Shown here: positions 11,372 through 21,696 of the stretch, piece after piece
Layout of the letters: each line of letters begins with the position of its first letter
Position numbering within the stretch: position 1 is the stretch's first letter
Origin: Chiua virens
Lineage: Eukaryota; Basidiomycota; Agaricomycetes; Boletales; Boletaceae
Direction of reading: 5' to 3'
Length of the DNA: 64,000 nt
Assembly: GCA_019787685.1 (NCBI GenBank)
Contig: JAHNUO010000006.1
Location: forward strand, 744,001-808,000
Position numbers and translations under genes: made by a program
Notes under the pieces: model-generated
Told to the model about the DNA's origin: nothing
Databases searched by the model: none
Seen by the model: the letters and a program-made list of their open reading frames with translations, nothing else

Positions 11372-14300
11372 ATGTCGACCAACCAGCTGCCCCGACGATG
11401 GCGCTGGTCTCCACTTACCGACTCTAGCACTACCACTCTTCCACCCGTATTCACAAGAGATGCCAGGTGCGTTTTCTTGACGTCCGATATCGAACATTAC
11501 TAGACACCCTCTAGATATTTCTTTTCCATCGTCGGTTCCACCATCAAGATTCTTTCCACCACCTCTGGAAAGAACATATCCACGTTACCCAGATCTCAAG
11601 ATGAAGGCCACACAGACACCATCACCTCTGCAGTTCTGCACCCTCAAAACCCGTTCCAACTGATCACCGCATCGCTGGATGGTACTTTAAAATTTTGGGA
11701 TTTTCTCGAAGGCGTGCTTTTGCGAACTATTGGTCTTGGCCAACCTATATATCATGTCTGCGCACACGAGAAAATCAAGGACCACCTCTTCGTCGCTGCA
11801 GCCAAGACCAAAAAGAGCAGCCAGAGTTCTTGTGAGTTCCTGGGGTACTTTTCAACGTCGGTCATTCACCTCTATCAGCGCAAGGCCCTCCACACGCAGG
11901 TCACTCGGACGTTCCTGGTGAGAGCTGCATAGTACTTCGAGTTTCCCTCAAGACGCAAGACTCAAGCAGTCCAGAGAAAGCCCAGAAACCATCTCAGATC
12001 ATACCGATTGGGAAAACCAGAGCGACTGCTGGCCTCTCAATCTCTGCCAGTGGCGAACGATTGATAGCCATCGCTGGCCACAAAGCATACGTTGCGCACA
12101 CTTCGAATCTCAAGTCAGGGTTCATCAAATATGTATCTCCAGAGTCTCTTACTTGTCTTGCTGTGCACCCCTCCGAAGATTACTTCGCGACTGGCGATGC
12201 CAAAGGTGTTGTGCGACTATGGTATTGTCTAGACCCTAAGCTCGTCAAGGTGGTGGGTGTGGAAAAAAAATCCCAGACCTCGACACTTCATTGGCATGCC
12301 CATGCAGTCTCCTCCGTGGCGTTTACTACCAATGGTGCATACCTATTGAGTGGTGGTGAAGAATCCGTCCTGGTCATATGGCAACTGCATACCGGAAAGC
12401 GAGAATTCGTCCCGCGAGTAGGCTCGCCGATAAGGAATGTTGTTGTTCTCCCGCCGAGAGCGGCCGAGGAAGAGTATCTTCTGGGACTTGCGGATGCGAG
12501 TTATGCATTTGTGAGCTCGTCCACGCTCAGGCTTTCACGCGTTCATGCCCGACTAAAATTGGGTATGTCCCCGTTTTACTTTCCACTATGCACCATTTCA
12601 CAGTGTTGTTACAGATCCCTTCATATCGAATTCCCGCCCGCCTTCATCGACCACACCTCTCGCCTTTCACCAGCCCTCGAAAACCCTCATTCTGCCATCC
12701 TCTCACCCATCCTCTCTCCAGACCTACTCCCCTTCCACTTTTGCTCTTATAGCTGAACTCGAAGTCTCACCTTCAAATCGCGTCTCTAGACGCGAGGAAA
12801 AACCCTTAGAGCCATGTCGTGTTGAGCGAGCTGTTATTTCTTCCACTGGCGAATGGATGGCTACGATTGACAGGCGCGAAGGTGATGAATCTTTCCGCGA
12901 CGAAATATACCTTAAGCTCTGGTACTGGGATAAAAAGACGACATTCTGGACTTTGAACACGAGAATTGACCGACCGCATGGACTGGCCAAAGTTACCTCT
13001 GTGTCCTTTCGTCCGAGCGCAGAGGACATGCAGGTTGTAACCACTGGGGAAGATGGGAACCTGAAGGCCTGGCGAATACGAAAGGTCGAAAATAAGAAGG
13101 GGGTCGAAGAGGGTGAGTTCTCGTTTTCAATCCGAAAAGATACCAGATTGACCTTCGTGCGTCACTTGCAGTTTCGTGGACGTCAAGATCCTGTTTTAGT
13201 TTGAGGTCAGATATCCCTAGACATACTTCGTGGTCGCACGATGGAACTCTATTGGCTGTTCCCATTGGCAGCTCCGTCGTACTTTATGATCCTAATACCA
13301 ATGCTATCCAGCAATCATTTATTATTCAAGAGTGCCGTCAGCCTTCTGAAGCTCACTTCATTGGCCAGAGTGGGCGGTACTTAGCTGTCATGGGAGGGGT
13401 AGATTTGGCTGTTTGGGACGTTCTGTCTCAGTCAGGTGCTCATCCTTCCGAACGTGTTGTCACAACATAAGATATTGACAAAGCTTACTTCTAGTAACCT
13501 GGCACGTCAAAAATCGATGTCGTTACAGCATGGTCATGTCGCATCCCCAACATGATACCTTCATCACCGTTCACTCGACGGTTCTAGACTCCTCATCCTC
13601 GTTGATCACACTATTTCGTGCCACCTCACCTATCCCGTTGATGGAATACACCCTTCCGTTTGGTATCCTGAGCATCACCTCGTTCCACCAATCATCACAC
13701 CTACTTTCTGGAGATTTCTCGCTAGCCGCAGTGACGCACAAGTATGGTGTCATTGTCATGGGTGATAGTTTCGTTCTCCCCGAAGATCCCGGAGCATCTG
13801 CCAATCCCCTTCAAAGACAGCCTGTTGCACAACGAAGGTCGTTATTCGAAGAGATGTTTGGCGTTTCTGCAGTCGCGAGCTCGTCGAATCCGAATGACCT
13901 GACTCGGAAGGCAACGACGGATCTGGGGCCAGGCGGTGGTGCTACGGTACCATGGAGAAGTAGTGATACCACGAGCTTCTTTGATGCGCCTTCGCATCTT
14001 ATGCCACCTATAGAAACGTTCTTCGAGCCGCTGATTGATTCCTTTTTGAGGCTACGGACCACGCATGACGAGACTCTTGTGGTACACACAGAGGAAGGGA
14101 TTGCCGAAGTCGAGGACGATATGGCAGTTGATGCCATTCAAGAGACTGGCCTTGTCGATGTGCCGACGGTGTCTAAAGAAGCGGTTCTTGGTGTGTTCGT
14201 TCCACTCTTCAAAAAGATGGCAGGTATGTCTATCTGACGGCTACCACTGGATACCGCATTTCTCATTATTGTCGCAGATACTCCAGACTACGCCTACCGG

Positions 14301-14486
14301 TCCAATAAAACCATTCCCCCACCGAAAGCGGTCAATGGATCGTCCAAAAAGCACACCAGGCCCATCTCGCGCGCTAACACAAAAAATTCCCTTCACTCTG
14401 ATGTCCAGTCCCTCTCGCTGGATCTATCCACGCTTCCTGCGACCACCAAACCTGGCAGAAAACGGAGTAGAGCATCTCATGGATGA
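11372..14486 (+). CDS. UTP17: WD-repeat protein WDR75/Utp17 (Nan1), small-subunit processome
   Basis: Utp17/WDR75 is part of the t-UTP (UtpA) subcomplex that binds nascent pre-rRNA in the nucleolus. Exons: 11372-11466, 11515-11831, 11879-12562, 12615-13111, 13172-13435, 13495-14223, 14278-14486; all junctions stay in frame. WD-type blades are visible: ITASLDGTLKFWDF, DYFATGDAKGVVRLW, AYLLSGGEESVLVIWQ, VVTTGEDGNLKAWRI, YLAVMGGVDLAVWDV. Order and spacing (a double propeller, then an unstructured C-terminal tail) fit WDR75, and the protein of about 900 residues is the usual size. The tail ends in a basic KPGRKRSR motif like a nuclear localisation signal. The start at 11372 gives STNQLPRRWRW just before the first blade. 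Confidence 0.82.
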
Positions 14487-14535
14487 TAAAACATTCGTCA
14501 GGCACGTAAAAATGGGGATGAGATAAGAAGATATT

Positions 14536-14880
14536 TCATACATTTACACCAGTGCCTCATCCGCTAGCACCTGTCACAATGCAGCACTCATGTCTTGCCG
14601 CAAATGTAGCCTAGTCCTTTCCACCTGTGCTCGAATGAATATGACATGTAGAAGATGGTTCGTCGTCGAAATGTGATCTCAAATCGATCCTGCTACTTTC
14701 TGTGTTCGTCTTCAGATTCGAACCAAGCGTTCGTGTCTTTGGACAGCTTGGGTCGCTTGGTCTGTTGGTCTGGCGTTCGCACTGGGTTTCACATGACACG
14801 TTTTCCCGGACCTGTTCGGCCTCTCGTGTTGGACTTGGCCGGCGCGACCGGGATTGCTGATCAGGCCATTGGTTGACATC
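14536..14880 (-). pseudogene. Decayed partial copy of the homeodomain gene at 19.3 kb
   Basis: The stretch 14536-14880 aligns by eye, in the same orientation, with about 19118-19640, which is the 3' flank and C-terminal coding part of the homeodomain gene. Shared landmarks are CTTTCCAC…GTGTGCT, GTAGAAGAT, TTCGTCGTCGAA, ACTTTCTGTG and GCGACCGGGATTGCTGA. On the minus strand the relic still reads CERQTNRPS, matching CERQTKRRK of the intact gene, but it has several deletions and no homeodomain. I infer a partial duplication followed by decay. Confidence 0.75.
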
Positions 14881-15099
14881 CACGGAATTCGGAGCCTCGT
14901 TTACCGCGTCCATTCAGCACCACCTCTCGGCCTCGGTTCACCCTCAGCAAGTTTGTGCTTCCTTGACGGTTACATACGGTTATTTTAAAGAGGCTTCTGG
15001 AATCCGCAGCATGGTTGATATGTAGGCGATCCGTTTCTCATGCTTCGCCCTCCAGTGATCGGTCGCAATTTTTCGCAATTGATTAATGACACTTGCTGT

Positions 15100-15510
15100 A
15101 GTTGACTTTCCTGTTTGACTTGGTCAACTATTCGACACGCGGTCACCTTGCTAATCGCGCATATGTTCGCTCCGCTCTCCAACTGGAACGAAAGCCCGTC
15201 TTCAAGAATGCATTGCAAAACCCTTTTTTGGCTAGATCGGTATGTTCTATCACATCCGCAACACCACGGCCATTAATCCAGTAGTTATGGTTCAGAATGA
15301 AATTGTGCCAGCTCGCCTAGTGGCTTCCTTCCTTCTTCAATTTCTCGAAAGTTATCGCGGGCTAACTACATCAATATTCGGATCCATTCCGTACAAGTGC
15401 TTGACCAGATGTGCGCGTGGTCGCGTCAATGAAATCAAAGCGGCGTCCGGAACGTAGCCTAAGTAGAATCCCCACTTTCCGTCACATGAGTTATGAATAA
15501 CCCTTTTTAC
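15100..15510 (+). pseudogene. Decayed partial copy of the POP3-like gene at 37.6 kb
   Basis: This stretch follows 37640-38080 through exon 1, intron 1 and part of exon 2. Shared blocks include CGGTCACCTTxCTAATCGCGCA, GAACGAAAGCCCGTCTTCAAGA, TCGGTATGTTC/TGGTATGTTC at the intron donor, GCTCGCCTAGTGGCTTC and GAATAACCC. Translation still gives ERKPVFKN-LQNPF but soon hits stops and frame changes. Because the intron is retained, the copy arose at the DNA level and not by retroposition. Confidence 0.8.
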
Positions 15511-16380
15511 AGGTTGGCTCCATTTCCACATAACTTCCCAGACACAGTTCGCCTCTCAAGCTATCGTGGCCGAATCCATGCGCGGCGTGTTGTTGAAGCT
15601 GCCTGCTTAGACTTCCCCTTCAGCCTCGAATCAAATATGCTCCTCAAACGTAGGGCTACTCCTTTCCGGAAGGAGAGCCACAAAACATTCATTTCCGCTG
15701 TTACACAAGGAGGAATGCGGATCTTGGTCAGGATCTATGTCTCTGGTATTACATGTGGCATTCGTCCACTTTCGTTGATCAACCCTACACGTATTCTACT
15801 TTATCTTCAGGGGCGCTATGTGGTGAAGAAAATTCTGGAATCCAGGGTCCGCCCTCGCCTATCCTAAGCACATATCCTAAATCCGATCTTGTTCCCTCTC
15901 GATGGCCAACCACATGCAATATGATTGTGCCATCTCGTGTTGTCAGCAACGTCGTGTTCCCAATTCGGTCGCGAGACTGACGTGGAGATTTCAACAATAC
16001 TTCTTGTGCCCAAGGTGTCGCCGCATCAATCGGATTGCACTATATATGTTATGCGACTACAATTGGATTTTTTTTAAAAGGTTGGAGAAGGATGACGTGA
16101 ACGGACAGTTTAAAATCCTCATGTCGATATCTGATGGCTTCGCGCGTAAGCAGGTGAGAATTTTCTGGACTGAATCTTTGTCTGAATGCATACAGATCCC
16201 GCAGAACTCTCAGCACCATTTCCGCGATTTCGTACCACGGCCTCTTTGCCCGCACCGCTCATAATCCATTAACTGGCTGTGATCATCGCGTATTTCTTGA
16301 TCTTACAGCTCTCCATTCTTTAACTACCTTGCCGACCACCCAACGACCATTTTGGGATGGTTTAGAGGAGAGGGAGGTAC
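15511..16380. other. Gene-poor stretch, no confident feature
   Basis: Open frames such as 15493-15867 lack recognisable motifs and good start context. It may hold further relics continuing the duplicated fragment, but I cannot match it to another part of the window. Confidence 0.4.
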
Positions 16381-16386
16381 TATAAA
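16381..16386 (+). promoter_or_regulatory. TATA box before the putative zinc-finger gene
   Basis: TATAAA lies 41 bp before the ATG at 16427. It supports a transcription unit starting here in an otherwise relic-filled region. Confidence 0.4.
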
Positions 16387-16426
16387 TGAAATTGCTTCTT
16401 CCTACAGAGAACCTCATACCACGACC

Positions 16427-17100
16427 ATGCTTGATCAGGGTTCTGCACCAGGCTCAGCGTCCAGGACGGTCCATCCTACTGGTACGAAATCCAGTTTCAT
16501 GAGGTGAGCGAAATATACGATGTATCATTGCCCATTTCTCATTCCACACTGCGACAGCTAGCGGTACCCACACAACTTGAACCGTCCGAAATATACCGCT
16601 CACACCCTACCATGACCGCCGATACTGGTACTGCCATGTGTATCCCTGCTGTATGTTCCAGAACGTTTTTGTTCCCTATTTTGCTTCTAAAGTATATTCT
16701 AGGCTAATGAATATCGTAACCCTGGCGCAGAGGCTAAGATTGTAAGCAAAACATCATCACAGTCAATATTATACTTGACATATGTGACGGGTCCTGCAGA
16801 TCCCCAATGTGCAGGCACCGATAGAGATACCACCAGCCGCAACTGTTGCCGATTACCCGAGCATTATGCACAGGCATTTGCGAGTGGCATGACGAAACAG
16901 GTTCTGGGACATGTGGTGAAGTTATTACTTGTCAAGACGTATCCGCTCATTTCAAAGATGTGCATCACATCAAGAACGTGAATGAATTCGAGAAGGTTCA
17001 ATGTAGGTGGTGGTGGTGTTACCAGAGTGTTTCACGCAAGAACTTTACGCGCCACGTCCGTGAGCACCACCTTCATCATTCTAGAAACAGACTTCACTAG
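16427..17100 (+). CDS. Possible small C2H2 zinc-finger protein (exon structure unresolved)
   Basis: The 3' part encodes two Cys2His2-like pairs: C-x3-C … C-x3-C within ICEWHDETGSGTCGEVITC, followed by HFKDVHH, then CRWWWCYQSVSRKNFTRH with HVREHH. The spacing C-x4-C-x12-H-x3-5-H fits a C2H2 finger. Upstream, short segments with good splice signals (donors 16503, 16651, 16741; acceptors near 16556, 16703, 16800) can be joined into LAVPTQLEPSEIYRSHP…ATVADYPSIM. The frame between that and the finger is off by one base, and exon 1 does not join cleanly, so this may be a decayed gene. C2H2 proteins of this kind are usually nucleic-acid-binding. The TATA box at 16381 favours a real gene. Confidence 0.4.
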
Positions 17101-17860
17101 TCACGAGTCACTGTTCTGCCATATAATCCATCGGTTTATCTGCGTCGACACCTTGATCCTTTCTCATGATTGAATTGTTTCCCTTATGCCAACACTGTTC
17201 GCAGTACAAACGCTTCTCAAGTTTATCTTATGCATTCTCGATGATATACTATACTAGGTGTTATGTTTACTATGTTTTTCTGTACGGATAAAATCTTGAA
17301 GAAATTCTCGGGTTGCAATAAATACGATCATCGAAAGTGTACCATGACAATCGTTGTCGACAGTTATCGAAACCGCGAAGAGGAAAGTCCGTCGGAGGCG
17401 CGGACAATGAGGTGGATAAGGTTGCCGGCATCATGATGCGGCAACACTTCACTCCATTGGAACTTGGGATTGAGGGCCGTCGCTACGGCGCAAGCCTCAG
17501 TGCGAGGAAGGGGATATGGGTACTATCAGTCTGTGGTGTTAAAGTGCGTTGCTGTGAACCTGTGGTGGATGGGATTACCGATGACCCGGTTCTTACTAGA
17601 AGGTGTTATCAGAATCGTGACGCAGGATAAGAGAACGATATGATTCATTAGTATCTTCGGACAAGCAATGCAAGCGAGAGGCACTACCACATCGCTTGTC
17701 CACTTGGCAGTGCTCGCCGCTGTTTCAGCGCACCTCGGTTTCAGTGTAGCGCCTACCAGTGGAGGCCTGTTTTTTCCATGACTGGCAGCACCCAGTACTG
17801 TCATGGCCTCAACCGAGGCTGGTACCAGCCGTGCCACACTGGCATATCCACCGTCTCACT
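17101..17860. other. Gene-poor stretch, no confident feature
   Basis: AT-rich up to about 17640, then increasingly GC-rich. Open frames on both strands lack motifs. The inverted words GTACTGTCATGGCC and CCATGACTGGCAGCAC at 17777-17815 are part of the repetitive tract that follows. Confidence 0.35.
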
Positions 17861-18200
17861 TAAGTCCGAGTGAGCCCGCCGCGCACCTGAAGGCCTGACG
17901 CCTGGGTGCCATGCCCATCATGTGGCGCCGGTTCCGATTCGTCCAGGCTGCCATGCGCTCAGCGTTCAGTCTCACGTCCACCTCCCTCTCCCTGATACTG
18001 GCTTAGGTCCGAACGAGGCTGCCGCACGCCTGACGCCTGGGCGCTACGCCCTGTCATGCGCCTATTTCACCCAGGCTGCAGTGCGCTTAGCGCCCAGCCT
18101 CACACTTCCCCACCCAGCCCTCCCCGGTACTCAGGTTGAGGCTGCTGCACAGCTGACAGCGTCCGGGCATCATTCCCTGTCATCCCGCCAAGGCTGGCCC
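17861..18200. repeat. Degenerate GC-rich tandem repeat, about 130-140-bp unit
   Basis: At least two and a half units are seen: each begins TTAxGTCCGAxxGAGxC, goes through GCCTGACGCCTGGGxGC, CCCAGGCTGC and GCGCTxAGCG, and ends in a CCTCCC/CCCTCCCC tract. Units start near 17861, 18003 and 18132 (partial). An open frame (17922-18359) runs across them, but it is a by-product of low stop-codon density and has no protein-like motif. Could be a minisatellite or a transposon relic. Confidence 0.55.
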
Positions 18201-18439
18201 TCTACTGCCCCTCCTCCCCTAACATTGTGGGGAGCAGTTCACGCATACCGCTCCTGCCCTGGGCCGGTCGGCGCTTCCGAGTCGTGCTCTCGCCCAATCC
18301 TCGCCCACCTTCTCCTTCTCCTCACAGCTCAAGGAGCAATGTCTAAAGAGGACAGTTGACTGATGATAATCAGTCATGAGTTAGTATCTTGTCCATACTA
18401 ACGCATTTGACATATTCCAAACTCCAACCGGCCAGCGTC

Positions 18440-19050
18440 CAGTCACGGCTTCGCCGTGCTAAACAACACCTCAAATTGACTCGAAATCCGACTCAAATCC
18501 AAGTATGTCAAGATTGAAATTGGTTTTGGGTGATGCCAGCTGACCCAAATCCATTCCCAAATCCACTCCAGCTTGAAATCCGTCCCAAATTCAAGTTGAC
18601 CCCCGTTTTCAATTCTGAACCAGGCCCGAAAGAGCCCATGGATATGGGAGATGGAATTCTGTCTGGGATCCGTCCCGAGATAAGAAGCCTCCTCCCCACC
18701 TGCCGCATCACCCAACAGCAACCACATCCGCACTGGGTCGCTGCCGTCGGAGACGGTCCGACTGGATCACCAGTTCCACGACCGTGCCAACCCCCATGAG
18801 CCGCGATGTGATTCCCTAAGCAGTCTCGGAAGGGACGCGGTCGGGGTAGCGCCGGTGGTCCCATGATGAGAGCTTTCGGCTCGAAACCGCATACCTAAGC
18901 CCGTCTCCTTCCCTGCCCCTGTGCGTACTGTATCCACCTTTGGAGTCTCTTCGGAGCAGAGCGCCTGACTGCCTCTCAAGCAGGATCGACAATCCGAGTA
19001 CCTCTCCCTTGCACACGAACTAAGAACCAGGCCCTTCCCTCATCCGCCAA
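18440..19050. repeat. AAATCC-rich repetitive tract with a short hairpin
   Basis: The tract opens with a perfect short hairpin CACGGCTTCGCCGTG (18446-18460). Between 18460 and 18600 the words AAATCC / CCCAAAT recur at least six times at irregular spacing. The unit looks like a non-coding dispersed repeat or the end of a non-autonomous element; no terminal inverted repeat or target duplication could be found by eye. Confidence 0.4.
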
Positions 19051-19282
19051 AAGCCAGTGACCGCTTACTAAAGAATCGAGTATGTTATGTAATTACCGAG
19101 CATTTACTACTAGTAGTAAAACATACGTTTACACCAACCAGGATCTGTCCGAGTCGTCATGCAACACTCTCAGGCTAGCCCTATGTCTTTCCGCGAATTC
19201 CTTTCCACGTGTGCTTGAATGGAGATGGTATGTAGAAGATAATTAATATTCGTCGTCGAAGTGTAACCTCAAATCGGTGCTG

Positions 19283-20368
19283 TTACTTTCTGTGCCAGGA
19301 ATGCTTGAAGTGTAGAAGCAGGGATGCACCTTTCACCACGTCCTTGGGAGGTCCTACTTGTATTGAGGCCGCCAGTGACAGCAGTGACAATGCGGAATCC
19401 ATCCGCGTTTCGGAGCTATCACTGGTACCTTGAACGTCTTCAGACTCGAATCGAACATCCGTTTCTTTAGATAACTTGCGTCGCTTGGTTTGGCGTTCAC
19501 AAGCCCATTCGAGCGATCGTACTCTTTTCCACCTGATCGGCTTCTCCTTGACCTGTTCAGCCTGTTCTTGTTCGGCGATTTCATCATCCGTGTCTGACTC
19601 GGCCGGTGCGACCGGGATTGCTGACGCGGCGGTCTGAGCCCGATGCGGGTCGATTTCGGCACCCTTGACAACTGCATTCGTCGCCTCGCTCGTCGACGTC
19701 GCCTCCGTGGACGCGGCCATCTGTTCAATGTGTCCTCTCGACCACGACGTGAATGCATTCAAGGATCTGAGCAGCGGTTTGATCTTGATAATTGCCTTGG
19801 TCGCCATCCCGTTGACTCCATCGTGTGCTGCATGATCCTCCTGAAGCAAACTGGGCTCGTCCTCGTCTACAACGCTCCCAGGATCGATCCCGGACGAGCC
19901 CAGCTTCAGGGTGGCGTTGTGTGATGGAGAGGATACGTTGCACAGACTAGAATCTAACTTCGTTCGTGCCAAGTGTCTGTCCCGATCCTGGTGTTGTTCT
20001 CGCTCCTTCTCGAAAGACGTCTGACCCCGTAATTTCTGCCGTTTATTCTGGAACCAGATGGTGATTGTCTTGTAATCCCTGCGCAATTCGATCACGATCG
20101 CGGTCCCATGTCAGCTTGAGCACTGGCAGCCTGAGAAGCTGAATTGGACGACTCACATTCCCAGCTCGGACGCGAGGTCCTTCTTTTGCTGGCGGGAAGG
20201 ATGTGTTTCTTGTCTGAACATGTCCTCGAGGCGGGTAAGCTCGGCAGTTGACAAGCGATGTCGGGCCTTTCTGCCAGTGCTCGAGGCTGCAGTGACGTTC
20301 TCTCCTAGGTTCTCCTTGCCTAGCGAGGGCTGGCTAGTACGACGGGTGCTTCTGGGGGTGGTACGCAT
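19283..20368 (-). CDS. Homeodomain transcription factor, Yox1-like (copy A)
   Basis: One intron (20079-20156, GTGAGT...GCGCAG) splits the homeodomain between helices 2 and 3. Joined, residues about 33-92 form a standard 60-residue homeodomain: RHRLSTAELTRLEDMF (helix 1), HPSRQQKKDLASELGM (helix 2) and YKTITIWFQNKRQKLRG (helix 3). The DNA-contacting W48, F49, N51 and R53 are present, and there is no TALE insertion. WFQNKRQ is typical of Yox1/Yhp1-type fungal factors. The rest is Ser/Glu-rich with a second conserved block (SLEWACERQ-KRR). The neighbour at 20635-21534 has the same gene plan and the same LEWAC block, so the two are tandem paralogs. It is not a matA gene: both copies face the same way and MIP is absent. 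Confidence 0.85.
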
Positions 20369-20634
20369 CTGGGTGTTGTAAAGGAAGGTGGGATAGGTTG
20401 TGGACGAAGACGCGACTCAGGGGTTGACTCGGATGGACCATGGGCGGCTGACCACAAGTATGTTGTCTTCACGTGAGCAGTCAAAACAAAAAACAAATGA
20501 ACTATTTCTCCCAGTTTACCAACGGTCAACATGCAGCTGGAAAATCCTACGACGGGTATATGAAGTATTGGAACAACAACAGACGGATGCGAAAGCGAAT
20601 AAAGACTAATAATTAGTAGGACGAGTACGACAAA

Positions 20635-21534
20635 TCACCGAGATGAAAATGAAGACGATTGCGAACGCATTTTGAAGCCCAAAAGAGTGATGGCCGCCTC
20701 AACATCTTCAAATTGCGGTGTTAGTCGAGGACGAAAGAAAAGGAAGCTCCTCCGATCTAAGCTGGAGCCTTCGGTATGTAGAGAAACGTTGGCATCATCC
20801 TCGAGATCAATGCTTCCTTCCAGCACCGCGCCGTCTTCATTAACCCGGTGGTTTCCCAGCACAGGAGGCGTGAATACCCCGTCTGCCTCTTCATCAACCC
20901 ATTTTTCCTGCCTCGCTTTGAGGCATGCCCACTCCAGGGGACAGAGTGTCTTGGTACGTGACGAGAGAACCGTCAAGTGAGCCTCCTCCCGGTCAGGGGA
21001 AGACGGCGGAACGGCGGGAGAAGACAACATATGTGTCCACAGCTGTGAAGGGCTCGCTGAACCCTTTTTCTGCACGTTCCCCTTGCGCGGGGTGAGCGGT
21101 ACGCGCGGCGGCGCGTCTAATGGCGAAGTCAAGCTGGGGCGCTCCGAAAGCGCGGCGATGCGATCGAGAGAGATCTTGGATCGATCAAGGGGCGTCTTTG
21201 AACGCCGATGTTGGTGACGCGTAGGCCTAGACGGCGAACGCGTCTTGGTAGGGTCGTTCTCTTTAAAAGAGAGAGACTTCCTTCTCGATGTTTGACGTTT
21301 GTTCTGAAACCAGTTGGTGACAGATTTGAGTTCCCTGGACAGGGTCAACTAAGAAATAGGAGGATATGAAGCCACGAACATGCCGATTTCGTTTGCAAGT
21401 GCTTGGCGTTGCGCGCGAGTAGGATGTGGGGTCGCTTGGAAAAGCTTGTGGAGGGCGTCTAGCTGGGCGGGAGTATTTCTTCGCCTAACATAGGGGACAT
21501 AGGAGTTGGGTGGATCAATTGGGGAAGTGATCAT
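20635..21534 (-). CDS. Homeodomain transcription factor, Yox1-like (copy B)
   Basis: The intron at 21335-21379 (45 nt, GTTCGT...TCCAG) falls at the same homeodomain position as in copy A (after ELGM/EIGM). Joined, residues about 17-73 read RRRNTPAQLDALHKLF, HPTRAQRQALANEIGM and LKSVTNWFQNKRQTSRR, with W48, F49, N51 and R53 kept. The C-terminal part carries CPLEWACLKARQ, the counterpart of SLEWACERQ in copy A, and ends with a DVEAAITLLGF helix that resembles ALSLLSLAAS of copy A. Much of the rest has diverged, so the duplication is old. The start at 21534 leaves a short N-terminus. A role as cell-cycle or developmental repressor is inferred from Yox1 only. Confidence 0.85.
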
Positions 21535-21696
21535 ATGTACAACCAGTCGAAATGAGAAACATACATGGACCCACTCCGATCACGAACATGTCGCGATCAT
21601 GTGATTCTCAAACACGGTCACGTGTACGTCGGAATTACCGTCTACTATGGGTACTAATACAGTAGATATCTCCAGACTATATGACTAAATTATACA

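Noticed and set aside
14690..14740. A tRNA B-box-like GATTCGAACC
   Set aside because: It is part of the homeodomain-gene relic and has no cloverleaf around it.
17922..18359. A 145-residue open frame in the GC-rich tract
   Set aside because: It is low-complexity (Pro/Ala/Ser/Leu), spans tandem repeat units and shows no domain; stop codons are simply rare there.
19283..21534. A homeodomain mating-type (matA/HD) locus
   Set aside because: The two genes face the same way, both have ordinary WFQNKRQ homeodomains with no TALE-type HD1 partner, and the usual neighbour (mitochondrial intermediate peptidase) is absent.
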